DNA of 64,000 bases from Leyella stercorea DSM 18206 (lineage in GTDB: Bacteria; Bacteroidota; Bacteroidia; Bacteroidales; Bacteroidaceae). Below the pieces are notes generated by a model. That model worked only from the letters and a program-made list of their open reading frames with translations. It did not search any database and was not told the origin of the DNA. Shown here piece after piece: positions 34,501-43,854 of the stretch. Position numbers and translations under genes: made by a program. How positions within the stretch are numbered: the stretch's first letter is position 1; each line of letters begins with the position of its first letter. The stretch is taken from contig NZ_JH379436.1 in NCBI RefSeq assembly GCF_000235885.1, forward strand, positions 1-64,000, in the 5' to 3' direction.

Positions 34501-36720
34501 ATGGAAGAAAAGTTCAAATTTACAGACGAAGAAAGGACAACGCTCCTTGAGATAGCCGAGCAGTTGAAGTCGCTGATGGGTGACGAGTATACGGAAGAAG
34601 ATGCTGTCAAGGTACGTGCCCAAATCGAATCAGAACTCCAAGAGAATAAGATAAATAGAGATGTTTTCGGGCTAAATCCTATACTTATGAGTTTTCGCAC
34701 CGCTTTGCTCGAGCTTGAGGAAATAGGCATGAAGCGCGACTGCGTGCTGTCGATATTGCTCTACAACAGCGTGGCGAACGAGAGTCTCACAATCGAGCAG
34801 GTAGAGAAGGAATACGGTGCGAGCATAGCGCATATCATCCGTGGCCTTGTACGCATTCATGAGCTATACCGCAAGTCGCCGGTGATAGAGAGCGAGAACT
34901 TTCGCAACCTTCTGCTTTCGTTCGCCGAGGACATGCGCGTGGTACTGATTATGATATCGGAGCGCGTGGTGCTTATGCGCCATATCCGCGATACGGAAAA
35001 CAACGAAGCGCAGCAAAAGGTGGCCGAAGAAGCGAGTTATCTGTATGCTCCGCTGGCACACAAGCTGGGCCTCTATAAGCTGAAGAGCGAGTTGGAAGAT
35101 CTCAGCCTGAAGTATCTTGAGCACGACGCCTACTATATGATAAAGGAGAAGCTGAACGAGACGAAGCGCTCTCGCGACGCATATATTGAGAAGTTCATAA
35201 AGCCTATCGCCGAGAAACTCGACGCCATGGGCATAAAGAGTCATATAAAAGGCAGAACGAAGAGCATACACTCGATATGGCAGAAGATGAAGAAGCAGCA
35301 ATGCGGATTTGAGGGCATCTACGACCTCTTCGCCATACGTATCATCATCGACTCGCCGCTGAGCGAAGAGAAGATGCAATGCTGGCAGACCTACTCGCTC
35401 ATCACCGATATGTACCAGCCCAACCCGAAGCGTCTGCGCGACTGGCTCTCGGTGCCGAAGTCGAACGGCTACGAGAGTCTGCACATAACCGTGCTCGGTC
35501 CGGAGCAGAAGTGGGTGGAGGTGCAGATACGCACCGAGCGCATGGACGAGATAGCCGAGAAAGGTCTGGCTGCGCACTGGCGCTATAAGGGCATCAAGGG
35601 CGATTCGGGCATAGACGATTGGCTAAACAACATACGAGCAGCGCTCGAAGCAGGCGACAGCTTGCAGCTTATGGACCAGTTCAAGATGGATCTGTACGAA
35701 GATGAGGTGTTCGTATTCACGCCGAAAGGCGATCTGCTGAAATTTCCGAAAGGATCGACCGTGCTCGACTTCGCCTACCACATACACTCAGGCGTCGGCA
35801 ACAAGTGCGTCGGCGGCAAGATAAACGGCAGAAACGTGTCGTTCAGAGAGGTGCTTCACTCGGGCGACACAATAGAGATTCTGACGCAGAACAACCAGAC
35901 GCCGAAGCAGGAGTGGCTGAACATCGTGCAAAGCTCGCGTGCAAAGTCGAAGATACGCCTTGCGCTGAAGGAGCTGAAGGTGAAGGACGGAGTGTTTGCG
36001 AAAGAGATGCTCGAGCGCAAGTTCAAGAACCGAAAGATAGAACTTGAGGAGAGCGTGCTCTACCATCTCATCTCGAAGATGGGCTTCAAGGAGACTTCCG
36101 ACTTCTACAGACAACTCGTAGACGAGAAGATAGACATCAACGATGTTGTGGACGGATACATAGCCGAGAAAGAACACGGTGCAAACCAGAAGATGGGCGC
36201 TGCGATACGTTCGGCAGAAGAGTTTGTGCTTGACAAAGACAATAATGCAAACAGCTTCCGCACAAAGTCGTCAGACGACGAGCTGGTTATCGACCGCAAC
36301 CTTAAAGGCGTGGACTACTCGCTGGCACAATGCTGCCATCCTATCTACGGCGACCAGATATTCGGCTTCGTGACCGTGAACGGCGGCATCAAGATACATT
36401 GCCAGGACTGTCCGAACGCCCCCGAACTGCGCAAGCGCTTCGGCTATCGAATAGTGAAAGCAAGATGGAGCGGCAAGGGAACATCGCAGTATAACATCAC
36501 GCTGCGCGTTGTAGGAAACGACGACCTCGGCATCGTGAACAACATCACAAGCATCATCTCTAAGGAGCAAAAGATAGTGATGAAGTCGATAAACATCGAC
36601 AGTCACGACGGACTGTTCAGCGGCAATCTCAACGTGCTTATCGACGACACGTCGAAGCTCGACGCATTGTTGAAGAAGCTGCGCACCGTGAAGGGAGTAA
36701 AGTCGGTTACACGTTTGTAA
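34501..36720 (+). CDS. relA: RelA-type (p)ppGpp synthetase with inactive hydrolase domain
   Basis: A 739-residue RelA/SpoT homologue. The N-terminal HD hydrolase domain is degenerate: where active enzymes have LLHDxxEDT this one reads ILLYNSVANES, and the later (A)DRxHNMRT reads SERVVLMRH. It therefore should not hydrolyse ppGpp. The synthetase domain is intact (RTKSIHSIWQKM, YDLFAIRIII, SNGYESLHITVLGP, EVQIRTERMDEIAEKGLAAHW). TGS (VFVFTPKGDLLKFPKGSTVLDFAYHIHSG), a Cys-rich zinc-finger region (CCHPIYGDQI...CQDCPNAPELRKRFGYRI) and a C-terminal ACT domain follow. It should respond to uncharged tRNA on ribosomes. Confidence 0.93.
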   Translation: MEEKFKFTDEERTTLLEIAEQLKSLMGDEYTEEDAVKVRAQIESELQENKINRDVFGLNPILMSFRTALLELEEIGMKRDCVLSILLYNSVANESLTIEQVEKEYGASIAHIIRGLVRIHELYRKSPVIESENFRNLLLSFAEDMRVVLIMISERVVLMRHIRDTENNEAQQKVAEEASYLYAPLAHKLGLYKLKSELEDLSLKYLEHDAYYMIKEKLNETKRSRDAYIEKFIKPIAEKLDAMGIKSHIKGRTKSIHSIWQKMKKQQCGFEGIYDLFAIRIIIDSPLSEEKMQCWQTYSLITDMYQPNPKRLRDWLSVPKSNGYESLHITVLGPEQKWVEVQIRTERMDEIAEKGLAAHWRYKGIKGDSGIDDWLNNIRAALEAGDSLQLMDQFKMDLYEDEVFVFTPKGDLLKFPKGSTVLDFAYHIHSGVGNKCVGGKINGRNVSFREVLHSGDTIEILTQNNQTPKQEWLNIVQSSRAKSKIRLALKELKVKDGVFAKEMLERKFKNRKIELEESVLYHLISKMGFKETSDFYRQLVDEKIDINDVVDGYIAEKEHGANQKMGAAIRSAEEFVLDKDNNANSFRTKSSDDELVIDRNLKGVDYSLAQCCHPIYGDQIFGFVTVNGGIKIHCQDCPNAPELRKRFGYRIVKARWSGKGTSQYNITLRVVGNDDLGIVNNITSIISKEQKIVMKSINIDSHDGLFSGNLNVLIDDTSKLDALLKKLRTVKGVKSVTRL

Positions 36721-36749
36721 AGATAAAGTTGTACTTTTTATATACAAAA

Positions 36750-36815
36750 TAAAGCCTTGGTAAATGTATGTACATTCTTGTGTATGAATGTTTTACTAAG
36801 GCTTTATTAAATTTT
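36750..36815. terminator. bidirectional terminator between relA and tetR-family gene
   Basis: TAAAGCCTTGGTAAA at 36750-36764 pairs with TTTACTAAGGCTTTA ending at 36806 with one mismatch. T-rich sequence lies on both outer sides, as suits two convergent genes. Confidence 0.8.
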
Positions 36816-36825
36816 TATATAATGC

Positions 36826-37452
36826 TTATTCGGCGATTGCAGCGTCAAGTTCCTTTATGCCTTTTGTGGTGCAAATACCGCGCAGATAAAGGAAAATGGT
36901 GTTGTGCATGATTGTAGTTATGCTATATTCTTTATACATTTGGGTTTCCATAGCGTAGTTGGCAGACGCAGAACTTGTTTTAAGAATAATGTCGAAGTTG
37001 ATGTCCGAACGGAAGAACCCCTCTCTTACACCACGTCTGAAGAATAGCAAGGCGTTGTTGTGGCGTTCAGCATTTAACTGTTCGAGATATGCTACAACCT
37101 GCTTGTACTTGCGTAGTTCAACTAAGAATAAAGGAGATACGTCCGCAATAGCAAGTAGTTTCTTCTTGTAAAACTCGATAATGATATCCATCACACTATG
37201 ATTCTTGTTCTGGCTATACTGCACCATGTGGTCGTTGAACTCCTCCTCATGAATACGCACCGCCTCAAGCAGAAGCTCCTCTTTGTTAGAGTAAATCTCA
37301 TACAACGTGCGTTTGGATATAGCAAGAGCATTTGCTATGTCATCCATTTTTACAGACTTCACGCCTTTGTGTAAAAATTCTGTCATAGCAGCCTTTAGTA
37401 TTCTGTTGCGCAATTCCAACTTATAGCATGTTTGAGAACTTTCCTTGTGCAT
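36826..37452 (-). CDS. TetR/AcrR-family transcriptional regulator
   Basis: A 208-residue regulator. The N-terminal DNA-binding domain at about 15-60 reads ILKAAMTEFLHKGVKSVKMDDIANALAISKRTLYEIYSNKEELL, the classic TetR helix-turn-helix. The C-terminal ligand-binding half is helical and has no recognised ligand signature. The ATG at 37452 is chosen. A longer frame to 37518 runs over a minus-strand -7-like box (CAAAAGTA on the plus strand, 37496-37503). It is divergent from maeB, which it might regulate, though no operator palindrome stands out. Confidence 0.85.
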   Translation of the reverse strand: MHKESSQTCYKLELRNRILKAAMTEFLHKGVKSVKMDDIANALAISKRTLYEIYSNKEELLLEAVRIHEEEFNDHMVQYSQNKNHSVMDIIIEFYKKKLLAIADVSPLFLVELRKYKQVVAYLEQLNAERHNNALLFFRRGVREGFFRSDINFDIILKTSSASANYAMETQMYKEYSITTIMHNTIFLYLRGICTTKGIKELDAAIAE

Positions 37453-37600
37453 AAATCTTTGTTTATAATATGATGAATATCGCAATAATTTTTCACAAAA
37501 GTATAAAAAAACTTTCAAAGTGTTGCGAGTTTTTATGTTATTTTAAATAAAACGGGCGAAACAATCTTTTAAGCAATGCTTTTAATCCAAGCTTTTTCAG

Positions 37601-37608
37601 TAACTTTG
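37601..37608 (+). promoter_or_regulatory. -7 box of maeB
   Basis: TAACTTTG lies 36 bp before the maeB ATG. A -33 TTG at the usual distance is not evident. Confidence 0.45.
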
Positions 37609-37643
37609 CGGTGAAATTCTATATCTAATAATTATTTAATACA

Positions 37644-39935
37644 ATGGTTAAAATCACAAAAGAAAGTGCATTGGAGTATCACGAAAGTGGACGTCCTGGC
37701 AAAATTGAGGTGAAGCCGACCAAGCCTTACCACACCCAGACCGACCTTAGTTTGGCGTATTCTCCTGGTGTAGCTTTCCCGTGTCTCGAGATTCAGCAGA
37801 ATCCGGACGATGTGTATAAGTACACAGACAAAGGCAATCTTGTCGCCGTCATTTCAAACGGCACCGCCGTATTAGGTCTTGGCGACATTGGAGCAATGAG
37901 CGGTAAACCAGTTATGGAAGGCAAAGGCCTGCTCTTTAAAATATATGGCGGCATCGACGTATTCGATATCGAGGTTGCTGAAAAGGATCCGGAGAAGTTC
38001 TGCGAGGCAGTAGAGAAGATTGCGCCTACCTTCGGCGGCATCAACCTTGAGGATATTAAGGCACCAGAGTGCTTCTATATTGAAGAGCGTCTGAAGAAGA
38101 CCCTCGACATCCCCGTGATGCACGACGACCAGCACGGCACAGCCATCATTTCGGCAGCCGGTTTGAAGAATGCGCTTGAGGTAGCCGGCAAGAACATCGC
38201 CGACGTAAAGATTGTTGTAAACGGAGCAGGTGCAGCTGCCATAAGCTGCACAAAGTTATACGTAGCGCTTGGCGCAAGAGTGGAGAATATCGTGATGCTC
38301 GACTCGAAGGGTGTTATCACCGCCGACCGTCCGAACCTCACTCCGCAGAAGGCTCTGTTCGCTACAAAGCGTACGGATGTACACACCCTTGAGGAAGCCG
38401 TGAAGGGCGCCGACGTGTTCGTCGGACTCTCTAAGGGCAACGTGCTCTCGCAGGATATGATTCGCTCTATGGCAGACCAGCCAATCGTGTTCGCTCTTGC
38501 CAATCCCGTGCCCGAGATCAGCTACGAGGACGCAATGGCAAGCCGCCCCGACGTGCTCATGTCTACTGGCAGAAGCGACTATCCCAACCAGATTAACAAC
38601 GTAATCGGTTTCCCGTACATCTTCCGTGGAGCACTCGACGTTCACGCCAAGGCTATCAACGAGGAGATGAAGATGGCTGCCGTTCATGCCATTGCCGACC
38701 TCGCGAAGCAGCTAGTGCCAGATATCGTGAATGAGGTATATCACGTTAACGATCTCACGTTCGGTCCGAAATACTTCATCCCGAAACCCGTCGACCCCCG
38801 TCTTATCACAGAGGTGAGTGCGGCTGTTGCCAAGGCTGCAATGGAGAGTGGAGTAGCACGCAAAGCCATCACCGACTGGGACGCCTACAAGAAGAATCTT
38901 ATGGAGCTGCTGGGTCAGGAGACAAAGCTCACACGCAACCTCCACGACACAGCCCGTCTGCATCCGCAGCGCGTAGTGTTCGCCGAGGGCGGTCACCCGT
39001 CTATGATGAAGGCTGCCGTTCAGGCACGCCTTGAGGGCATCTGCCATCCAGTACTTCTCGGCAACCCCGATCGTCTGCAACGACTTGCCCAGCGTCTGAA
39101 GCTAAGTCTTGAGGGCATTGACATCGTAGACATGCGTGCCGATCAGGAGCAGGGACGCCGTGCCACATACGCTAAGCATCTCGCGAAGAAGCGTGCACGT
39201 CAGGGCTACACCTTCGAGGAGGCATACGACAAGATGTATGAGCGCAACTACTTCGGTATGATGATGGTAGAGACGGGCGATGCCGATGCATTCATCACCG
39301 GTCTTTACACTAAGTATTCTAACACTATCAAGGTTGCGAAGGAGGTGATTGGTATTCGTAAGGAGTATAGCACATTTGCAACAATGCATATCCTTAATAC
39401 AAAAAAAGGCGTATTCTTTGTGTCTGACACACTCATCAACCGCCATCCCGACGAGCATATTCTTGCCGATGTGGCACGCCTCTCGGCTAACACCGTACGC
39501 TTCTTCAACGAGGAACCTAACATAGCAATGATTAGCTACTCTAACTTCGGCACCGACGAGGTAGGTAGCCCGGTTAAGGTACATGCGGCAGTCGATGATT
39601 TGCAGCAACGCTACCCTGAATTGTGTATCGATGGCGAGATGCAGGTGAACTTTGCGCTAAATAAGCAGTTGCGCGATGACAAGTATCCATTCACACGTCT
39701 GAAGGGTAAAGATGTCAACACTCTCGTGTTCCCGAATATGAGCAGTGCACAGAGTAGCTACAAAATGTTGCAGGCACTTGACCCGGATGCCGAGATCATA
39801 GGCCCGATTCAGATGGGCTTGAATAAGCCAATCCACTTTACCGACTTTGAGAGTTCGGTACGTGACATAGTGAACATTACGGCTGTGGCTGTGATTGATG
39901 CTTATGTTACAAAGAAGATAAGTGGACATAATTAA
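37644..39935 (+). CDS. maeB: NADP-dependent malic enzyme with phosphotransacetylase-like domain
   Basis: The 763-residue MaeB type oxidatively decarboxylates malate to pyruvate. The malic enzyme part at about 1-430 shows SLAYSPGVAFPC, DIGAMSGKPVMEGK, MHDDQHGTAIISAAGLKNAL, and the nucleotide-binding VNGAGAAAISCTKLY. The C-terminal part (about 445-763), HPQRVVFAEGGHPSMMKAA to PIHFTDFESSVRDIVN, is a phosphotransacetylase-like domain that in characterised relatives is regulatory, not catalytic. A very strong terminator follows. Confidence 0.96.
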   Translation: MVKITKESALEYHESGRPGKIEVKPTKPYHTQTDLSLAYSPGVAFPCLEIQQNPDDVYKYTDKGNLVAVISNGTAVLGLGDIGAMSGKPVMEGKGLLFKIYGGIDVFDIEVAEKDPEKFCEAVEKIAPTFGGINLEDIKAPECFYIEERLKKTLDIPVMHDDQHGTAIISAAGLKNALEVAGKNIADVKIVVNGAGAAAISCTKLYVALGARVENIVMLDSKGVITADRPNLTPQKALFATKRTDVHTLEEAVKGADVFVGLSKGNVLSQDMIRSMADQPIVFALANPVPEISYEDAMASRPDVLMSTGRSDYPNQINNVIGFPYIFRGALDVHAKAINEEMKMAAVHAIADLAKQLVPDIVNEVYHVNDLTFGPKYFIPKPVDPRLITEVSAAVAKAAMESGVARKAITDWDAYKKNLMELLGQETKLTRNLHDTARLHPQRVVFAEGGHPSMMKAAVQARLEGICHPVLLGNPDRLQRLAQRLKLSLEGIDIVDMRADQEQGRRATYAKHLAKKRARQGYTFEEAYDKMYERNYFGMMMVETGDADAFITGLYTKYSNTIKVAKEVIGIRKEYSTFATMHILNTKKGVFFVSDTLINRHPDEHILADVARLSANTVRFFNEEPNIAMISYSNFGTDEVGSPVKVHAAVDDLQQRYPELCIDGEMQVNFALNKQLRDDKYPFTRLKGKDVNTLVFPNMSSAQSSYKMLQALDPDAEIIGPIQMGLNKPIHFTDFESSVRDIVNITAVAVIDAYVTKKISGHN

Positions 39936-39943
39936 TTACAATT

Positions 39944-40021
39944 GAGAACAGACCGTTCGGAGTTTCATGTTATGAAATGCACGATTGTGGCAACTCCGAA
40001 TGGTCTGTTCTCATTTTTTTT
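39944..40021 (+). terminator. intrinsic terminator of maeB
   Basis: GAGAACAGACCGTTCGGAGTT (39944-39964) pairs with AACTCCGAATGGTCTGTTCTC (39992-40012) with one mismatch. An inner TTTCAT/ATGAAA stem is present and eight Ts follow. Confidence 0.92.
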
Positions 40022-40083
40022 CATTTGACAAGCTTTTGTGAAAATCCTATATATTGTCCTTTAGTTCTTTAGATATTGTGATT

Positions 40084-40137
40084 AAGTGGCACTTCTACAA
40101 TGTTTAAGTGCCACATCTGCTATGTTTAAGTGCCACT
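40084..40137. repeat. short direct and inverted repeats around AAGTGCCAC
   Basis: ATGTTTAAGTGCCAC occurs twice, 22 bp apart (40100-40114 and 40122-40136). A related AAGTGGCACTT lies at 40084-40094, close to its inverted form. The surrounding 321-bp gap between maeB and tex otherwise contains only the maeB terminator and tex promoter. Confidence 0.75.
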
Positions 40138-40207
40138 TGCAGATAATAAAACATCAACTTTACTTAGGTAGAAGTTCGAAGTATTGACTAAAAAGCCACA
40201 TTTCTAT

Positions 40208-40238
40208 TTTGTATTCTCTTCTATTTCCACTAACTTTG
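40208..40238 (+). promoter_or_regulatory. promoter of tex
   Basis: TTTG at 40208-40211, exactly 19 bp, and TAACTTTG at 40231-40238. The predicted leader before the ATG at 40257 is only about 13 nt. Confidence 0.8.
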
Positions 40239-40256
40239 TAGTATAAAACAAACAAG

Positions 40257-42383
40257 ATGAATACATTTACACGAATAATATCCGATGCGCTTGGTTTGCC
40301 ACAGCGCGGAGTGGAGAATACGCTACAGTTGCTCGACGAGAATTGCACCATACCGTTCATCAGTCGCTACCGCAAGGAGATGACCGGCAACATGGACGAG
40401 GTGCAGGTGTCAGACATTGCGCTGATGCGCGAGAAACTCACAGACATTGCGAAGCGCAAGGAGACAATACTTTCTACTATCGAGGCTCAGGGCAAGCTGA
40501 CCGACGAGTTGCGCAAGCGTATTGAAGATTGTTGGACGCTGTCCGAACTTGAAGATATATATCTGCCATACAAGCCGAAGCGCCGTACAAAGGCAGACAT
40601 TGCCCGTCAGAACGGACTCGAACCGCTTGCCAACGCCATTCTGCTGCAACTCGACAAGAGCATCAGCCGCACAGCCGAACACTTCGTGAAGGGCGAAGTG
40701 AAGTCGGTAGCCGAAGCACTTGAGGGAGCGAAGTTCATCATAGCCGAAGCCGTCAACGAGAACGAGAGCGTGCGCAAGTCGGTAAGAAGTGTGTACAGGC
40801 GCGAAGCCATCATCACATCGAAGGTGGTGAAGACTAAAGCGGATACGGAGGAGGCGCAGAAATACCGCGACTATTTTGAGTTCTCAGAGTCGCTCCGCCG
40901 TTGTTCGTCGCATCGATTGTTGGCAATGCGTCGTGGTGAGCGTGAGGGATTTTTGAAGGTGAGCATCTCTGCTAATGATGAGGTATGCAAAGATAAGATA
41001 AAGGCGCAATACGTCCGTGGCTACGGCGAGTGCAGTAAACTCGTTGCCGAGGCTGCCGACGATGCTTTCAAGCGACTACTCAAGCCTTCCATCGAGACAG
41101 AGTTCTCCGTGTCGAGCAAACAGACTGCCGATCAAGAGGCTATCAACGTATTCGCTGAAAACTTGCGCCAACTTCTTCTTGCTGCTCCACTCGGACAGAA
41201 GCGTGTCATGGGTGTAGACCCTGGTTTCCGCACCGGTTGCAAGGTGGTTTGTCTCGACGCACAGGGCACACTGCTCCATTTCGAGGCTATCTATCCGCAT
41301 CCGCCCAAGAGCGACACCCGTGGCGCAGCACGCCAGGTGCTCGCCATGGTCGAGCGATACGCCATCGAGGCAATAGCCGTCGGCAATGGCACGGCAAGCA
41401 GAGAGACGTCGGCTTTCCTAAAGGAGATAGGTCTTGACCCAAAGATACATGTCTTCGTGGTGAGCGAGGACGGCGCTTCGGTTTATTCGGCTTCGGAGGC
41501 TGCGCGTGAGGAGTTTCCGGAGGAGGACGTGACGGTGCGTGGAGCAGTTTCTATCGGACGACGCCTTATGGATCCGCTTGCTGAGCTTGTGAAGATTGAC
41601 CCGAAGAGCATCGGTGTAGGCCAGTATCAGCATGATGTGGACCAGTCGGAGCTGAAGAAATCTCTTGATATGGTTGTGGAGTCGTGTGTGAATACCGTCG
41701 GCGTCAATCTCAACACAGCCAGCCGCCACCTGCTCACCTACGTCAGCGGACTGAACACCACGACAGCTAAGAACATTGTAGAGTACAGAGAGAAGAACGG
41801 AGCGTTCAAATCACGTGAGGAACTGAAGAAGGTGCCGCGTCTTGGTCCGGCTACGTTCGTGCAGTGTGCCGGCTTCCTGCGCATTCCGAATGCGAAGAAC
41901 CCGTTGGACAATAGTGCGGTGCATCCAGAAAGCTACGACATCGTCAAGCGCATGGCAAAGGACAAAGGCTGTACCGTGGCACAACTGATTGAGGATAAGA
42001 ACCTGCAGAAGACCATAAAGCTCGATGCCTATGTCACACCGACCGTCGGTATGCTTACGCTCACCGATATCATGGCTGAGTTACAACGACCAGGTCGCGA
42101 CCCACGTGCTGTGGTTGAGGTGTTCGAGTTCGACCCACGTGTGCACGAGATAGGCGATTTGCAGGTGGGTATGCTTCTGCCTGGCATCGTGACGAACATC
42201 ACGAACTTCGGGGCTTTCGTAGATGTAGGTGTGCATCAGGACGGACTGGTACATATCTCGCAGCTTGCTGACCGATATGTGAAGGACCCGAACGATGTTG
42301 TGAAGCTGCATCAGCATGTGGTAGTGCGTGTGACGGAAGTTGATTGCAAGCGCCAGCGTATATCGCTGTCGATGAAGGAGTAG
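40257..42383 (+). CDS. tex: Tex family RNA-binding transcription accessory protein
   Basis: A 708-residue Tex protein. The N-terminal helical domain has the ISRYRKEMTGNMDEVQ signature. A YqgF-type RNase H fold follows (KRVMGVDPGFRTGCKVV near 320), then a helix-hairpin-helix pair (YVSGLNTTTAKNIVEYREKNGAFKSR near 500; KKVPRLGPATFVQCAGFLRI). The C-terminal S1 domain at about 636-708 includes GIVTNITNFGAFVDVGVHQDGLVHISQL. It binds nucleic acids and influences transcription elongation and termination. A hairpin at 42382-42412 follows the stop. Confidence 0.95.
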   Translation: MNTFTRIISDALGLPQRGVENTLQLLDENCTIPFISRYRKEMTGNMDEVQVSDIALMREKLTDIAKRKETILSTIEAQGKLTDELRKRIEDCWTLSELEDIYLPYKPKRRTKADIARQNGLEPLANAILLQLDKSISRTAEHFVKGEVKSVAEALEGAKFIIAEAVNENESVRKSVRSVYRREAIITSKVVKTKADTEEAQKYRDYFEFSESLRRCSSHRLLAMRRGEREGFLKVSISANDEVCKDKIKAQYVRGYGECSKLVAEAADDAFKRLLKPSIETEFSVSSKQTADQEAINVFAENLRQLLLAAPLGQKRVMGVDPGFRTGCKVVCLDAQGTLLHFEAIYPHPPKSDTRGAARQVLAMVERYAIEAIAVGNGTASRETSAFLKEIGLDPKIHVFVVSEDGASVYSASEAAREEFPEEDVTVRGAVSIGRRLMDPLAELVKIDPKSIGVGQYQHDVDQSELKKSLDMVVESCVNTVGVNLNTASRHLLTYVSGLNTTTAKNIVEYREKNGAFKSREELKKVPRLGPATFVQCAGFLRIPNAKNPLDNSAVHPESYDIVKRMAKDKGCTVAQLIEDKNLQKTIKLDAYVTPTVGMLTLTDIMAELQRPGRDPRAVVEVFEFDPRVHEIGDLQVGMLLPGIVTNITNFGAFVDVGVHQDGLVHISQLADRYVKDPNDVVKLHQHVVVRVTEVDCKRQRISLSMKE

Positions 42384-42412
42384 GAAGGTTGGAGGCTTTA
42401 GCCTCCTTCCTT
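42382..42412 (+). terminator. hairpin after tex
   Basis: GGAAGG..GGAGGC pairs with GCCTCC..CCTTCC around a TTTA loop. It overlaps the last bases of the stop codon. The T-tract is poor (TTACATGTATATTC). Confidence 0.6.
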
Positions 42413-42455
42413 ACATGTATATTCAAACAATGGTATATTCTAAAAAAAGTATAAG

Positions 42456-42857
42456 ATGAAATCGATATTGTTAATTGCTGCGTGCATCGTTGCTATGGGA
42501 TTTGCTGTTGCAAGCTGTCGTTTCGCCCCTTCGCCGAAGTTGGGTGATACGGTTGCGTCTTCGGTGTTTGAACCTGCCGACACGGGTTTGATAAACAAGA
42601 AGACGCGAGCAAAGGTGGCAGATACGACAATCGTTGCAGATAGCGTTGGATTGTACTACATCGGTAGCGGCTCTACCAAGCAATTCATACAGCTTGTATC
42701 GTATCCATCGCGCAGAGACACTACTGTGTATGGCAAAACCCTTCACATAAAAGTAAAAGGATCTGCAGAGATAAACAATGTAGTAAGGGTGAAGTACTAC
42801 CTGCTCAACGGAAAAGACTCGCTTGTGAAAGAAGTGGAGCAGGTGAAATTCTCCTAA
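42456..42857 (+). CDS. putative lipoprotein of unknown function
   Basis: A 133-residue protein with a signal peptide and lipobox VASC (Cys at about residue 21, after MKSILLIAACIVAMGFAVAS). It is therefore probably membrane-anchored on the periplasmic side. The body has a beta-rich C-terminal half (YYIGSGSTKQFIQLVSYPSRRDTTVYGKTL; VVRVKYYLLNGKDSLVKEV) without a family I recognise. It lies 72 bp after tex and may be partly co-transcribed. Confidence 0.75.
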   Translation: MKSILLIAACIVAMGFAVASCRFAPSPKLGDTVASSVFEPADTGLINKKTRAKVADTTIVADSVGLYYIGSGSTKQFIQLVSYPSRRDTTVYGKTLHIKVKGSAEINNVVRVKYYLLNGKDSLVKEVEQVKFS

Positions 42858-42884
42858 TCACCCAGCTCTTATGGCTGATGTTCG

Positions 42885-43643
42885 TCATGCTTCTCTTACA
42901 AAATGAGGAACGGTCGTGTCACCTAACTGTGGAGCGAATTCAAAACACTCATAACTGAATCCGCTAAGTTCCTCTGGAGTGACGAGACGATTGTTCAGAA
43001 TAAAGCGTACCATCGCTCCACGACATGATTTTGCCCATACCGCCGGCGTCTTCAAACTGCCGTCTTTTTGTCGTATGTAGAAGTGAGGCTGAACAACCGT
43101 CACTTCCTTGCATACCCTTTTCCAATCGAAAAGATGTTCGTATTCCTCGGTAGAGAGATGCAGGAGAATGCCATCATCAGCTTGCACGCTCGCGATAAGC
43201 ACATCTGTCAGTTTATCTCTCCAAAAATGGTTGATGGGTTTATCGTTTGTGGTTTCGAGGGAGACGTAATGTTCCATACGATAGGGTACGACGGCATCCA
43301 TGGGACGGAGTAATCCGTAGAGAAAGCATGTAATCCAGAGATGTTTCTGAGCGTATTCTAAAGCCTCTTCGCTCAAGGTGGCAGCACGCAGATGCTTATA
43401 TGCCTGACCATTGTAGGCAAGCAGGGCTGGCATCTTTTCGGCAACCACGAAGTTCTGGTAGCGTATCCAGTTTTCCGTGGCAATCTTCTTACTGCAATCA
43501 AGTTGACGAGCCAAATCCTCCATATTCATTTTTGCCATTTCTGCAGCCAGCATGTCGGCTGTGGTCTGGAAGAGTGGTGTTGAGAGTGGCTTTCTGTCTG
43601 TCTTGCCAAACATAATTTTGGCATTTGCTAATAGTATCTGCAT
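42885..43643 (-). CDS. yaaA: YaaA family peroxide-stress protein (DUF328)
   Basis: The 252-residue member of the UPF0246/DUF328 family begins MQILLANAKIMFGK. It shows YNGQAYKHLRAATLSEEALEYAQKHLWITCFLYGLLRPMDAVVPYRMEH, then LLHLSTEEYEHLFDW, and a final basic AKSCRGAMVRFILNNRL. In E. coli YaaA limits free iron and protects DNA during peroxide stress. The 211-bp region upstream holds the prs terminator. It is convergent with the lipoprotein gene. Confidence 0.92.
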   Translation of the reverse strand: MQILLANAKIMFGKTDRKPLSTPLFQTTADMLAAEMAKMNMEDLARQLDCSKKIATENWIRYQNFVVAEKMPALLAYNGQAYKHLRAATLSEEALEYAQKHLWITCFLYGLLRPMDAVVPYRMEHYVSLETTNDKPINHFWRDKLTDVLIASVQADDGILLHLSTEEYEHLFDWKRVCKEVTVVQPHFYIRQKDGSLKTPAVWAKSCRGAMVRFILNNRLVTPEELSGFSYECFEFAPQLGDTTVPHFVREA

Positions 43644-43754
43644 GTTATTATTTAAATCATTAGTTTCTAAAATTAAATTATTAATGTCTTGTTATCTGAA
43701 AATAGGACGAACTGCGACAACAACCTTGTTACTAGCATATAAATTGGCATGTAT

Positions 43755-43802
43755 ACAGGAAAAAGGGCAAAAGTAGAAAATAAGAATCTACTTTTGCCCT
43801 TT
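43755..43802 (-). terminator. intrinsic terminator of prs
   Basis: 16-bp perfect arms 43787-43802 and 43762-43777 with a 9-nt loop. On the minus strand TTTTTCC follows. It lies 53 bp downstream of the prs stop. Confidence 0.9.
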
Positions 43803-43854
43803 ATATTTTGCTCGTATCTCAATATCTAATAGAAATCTTACGATCTACGGCTTA

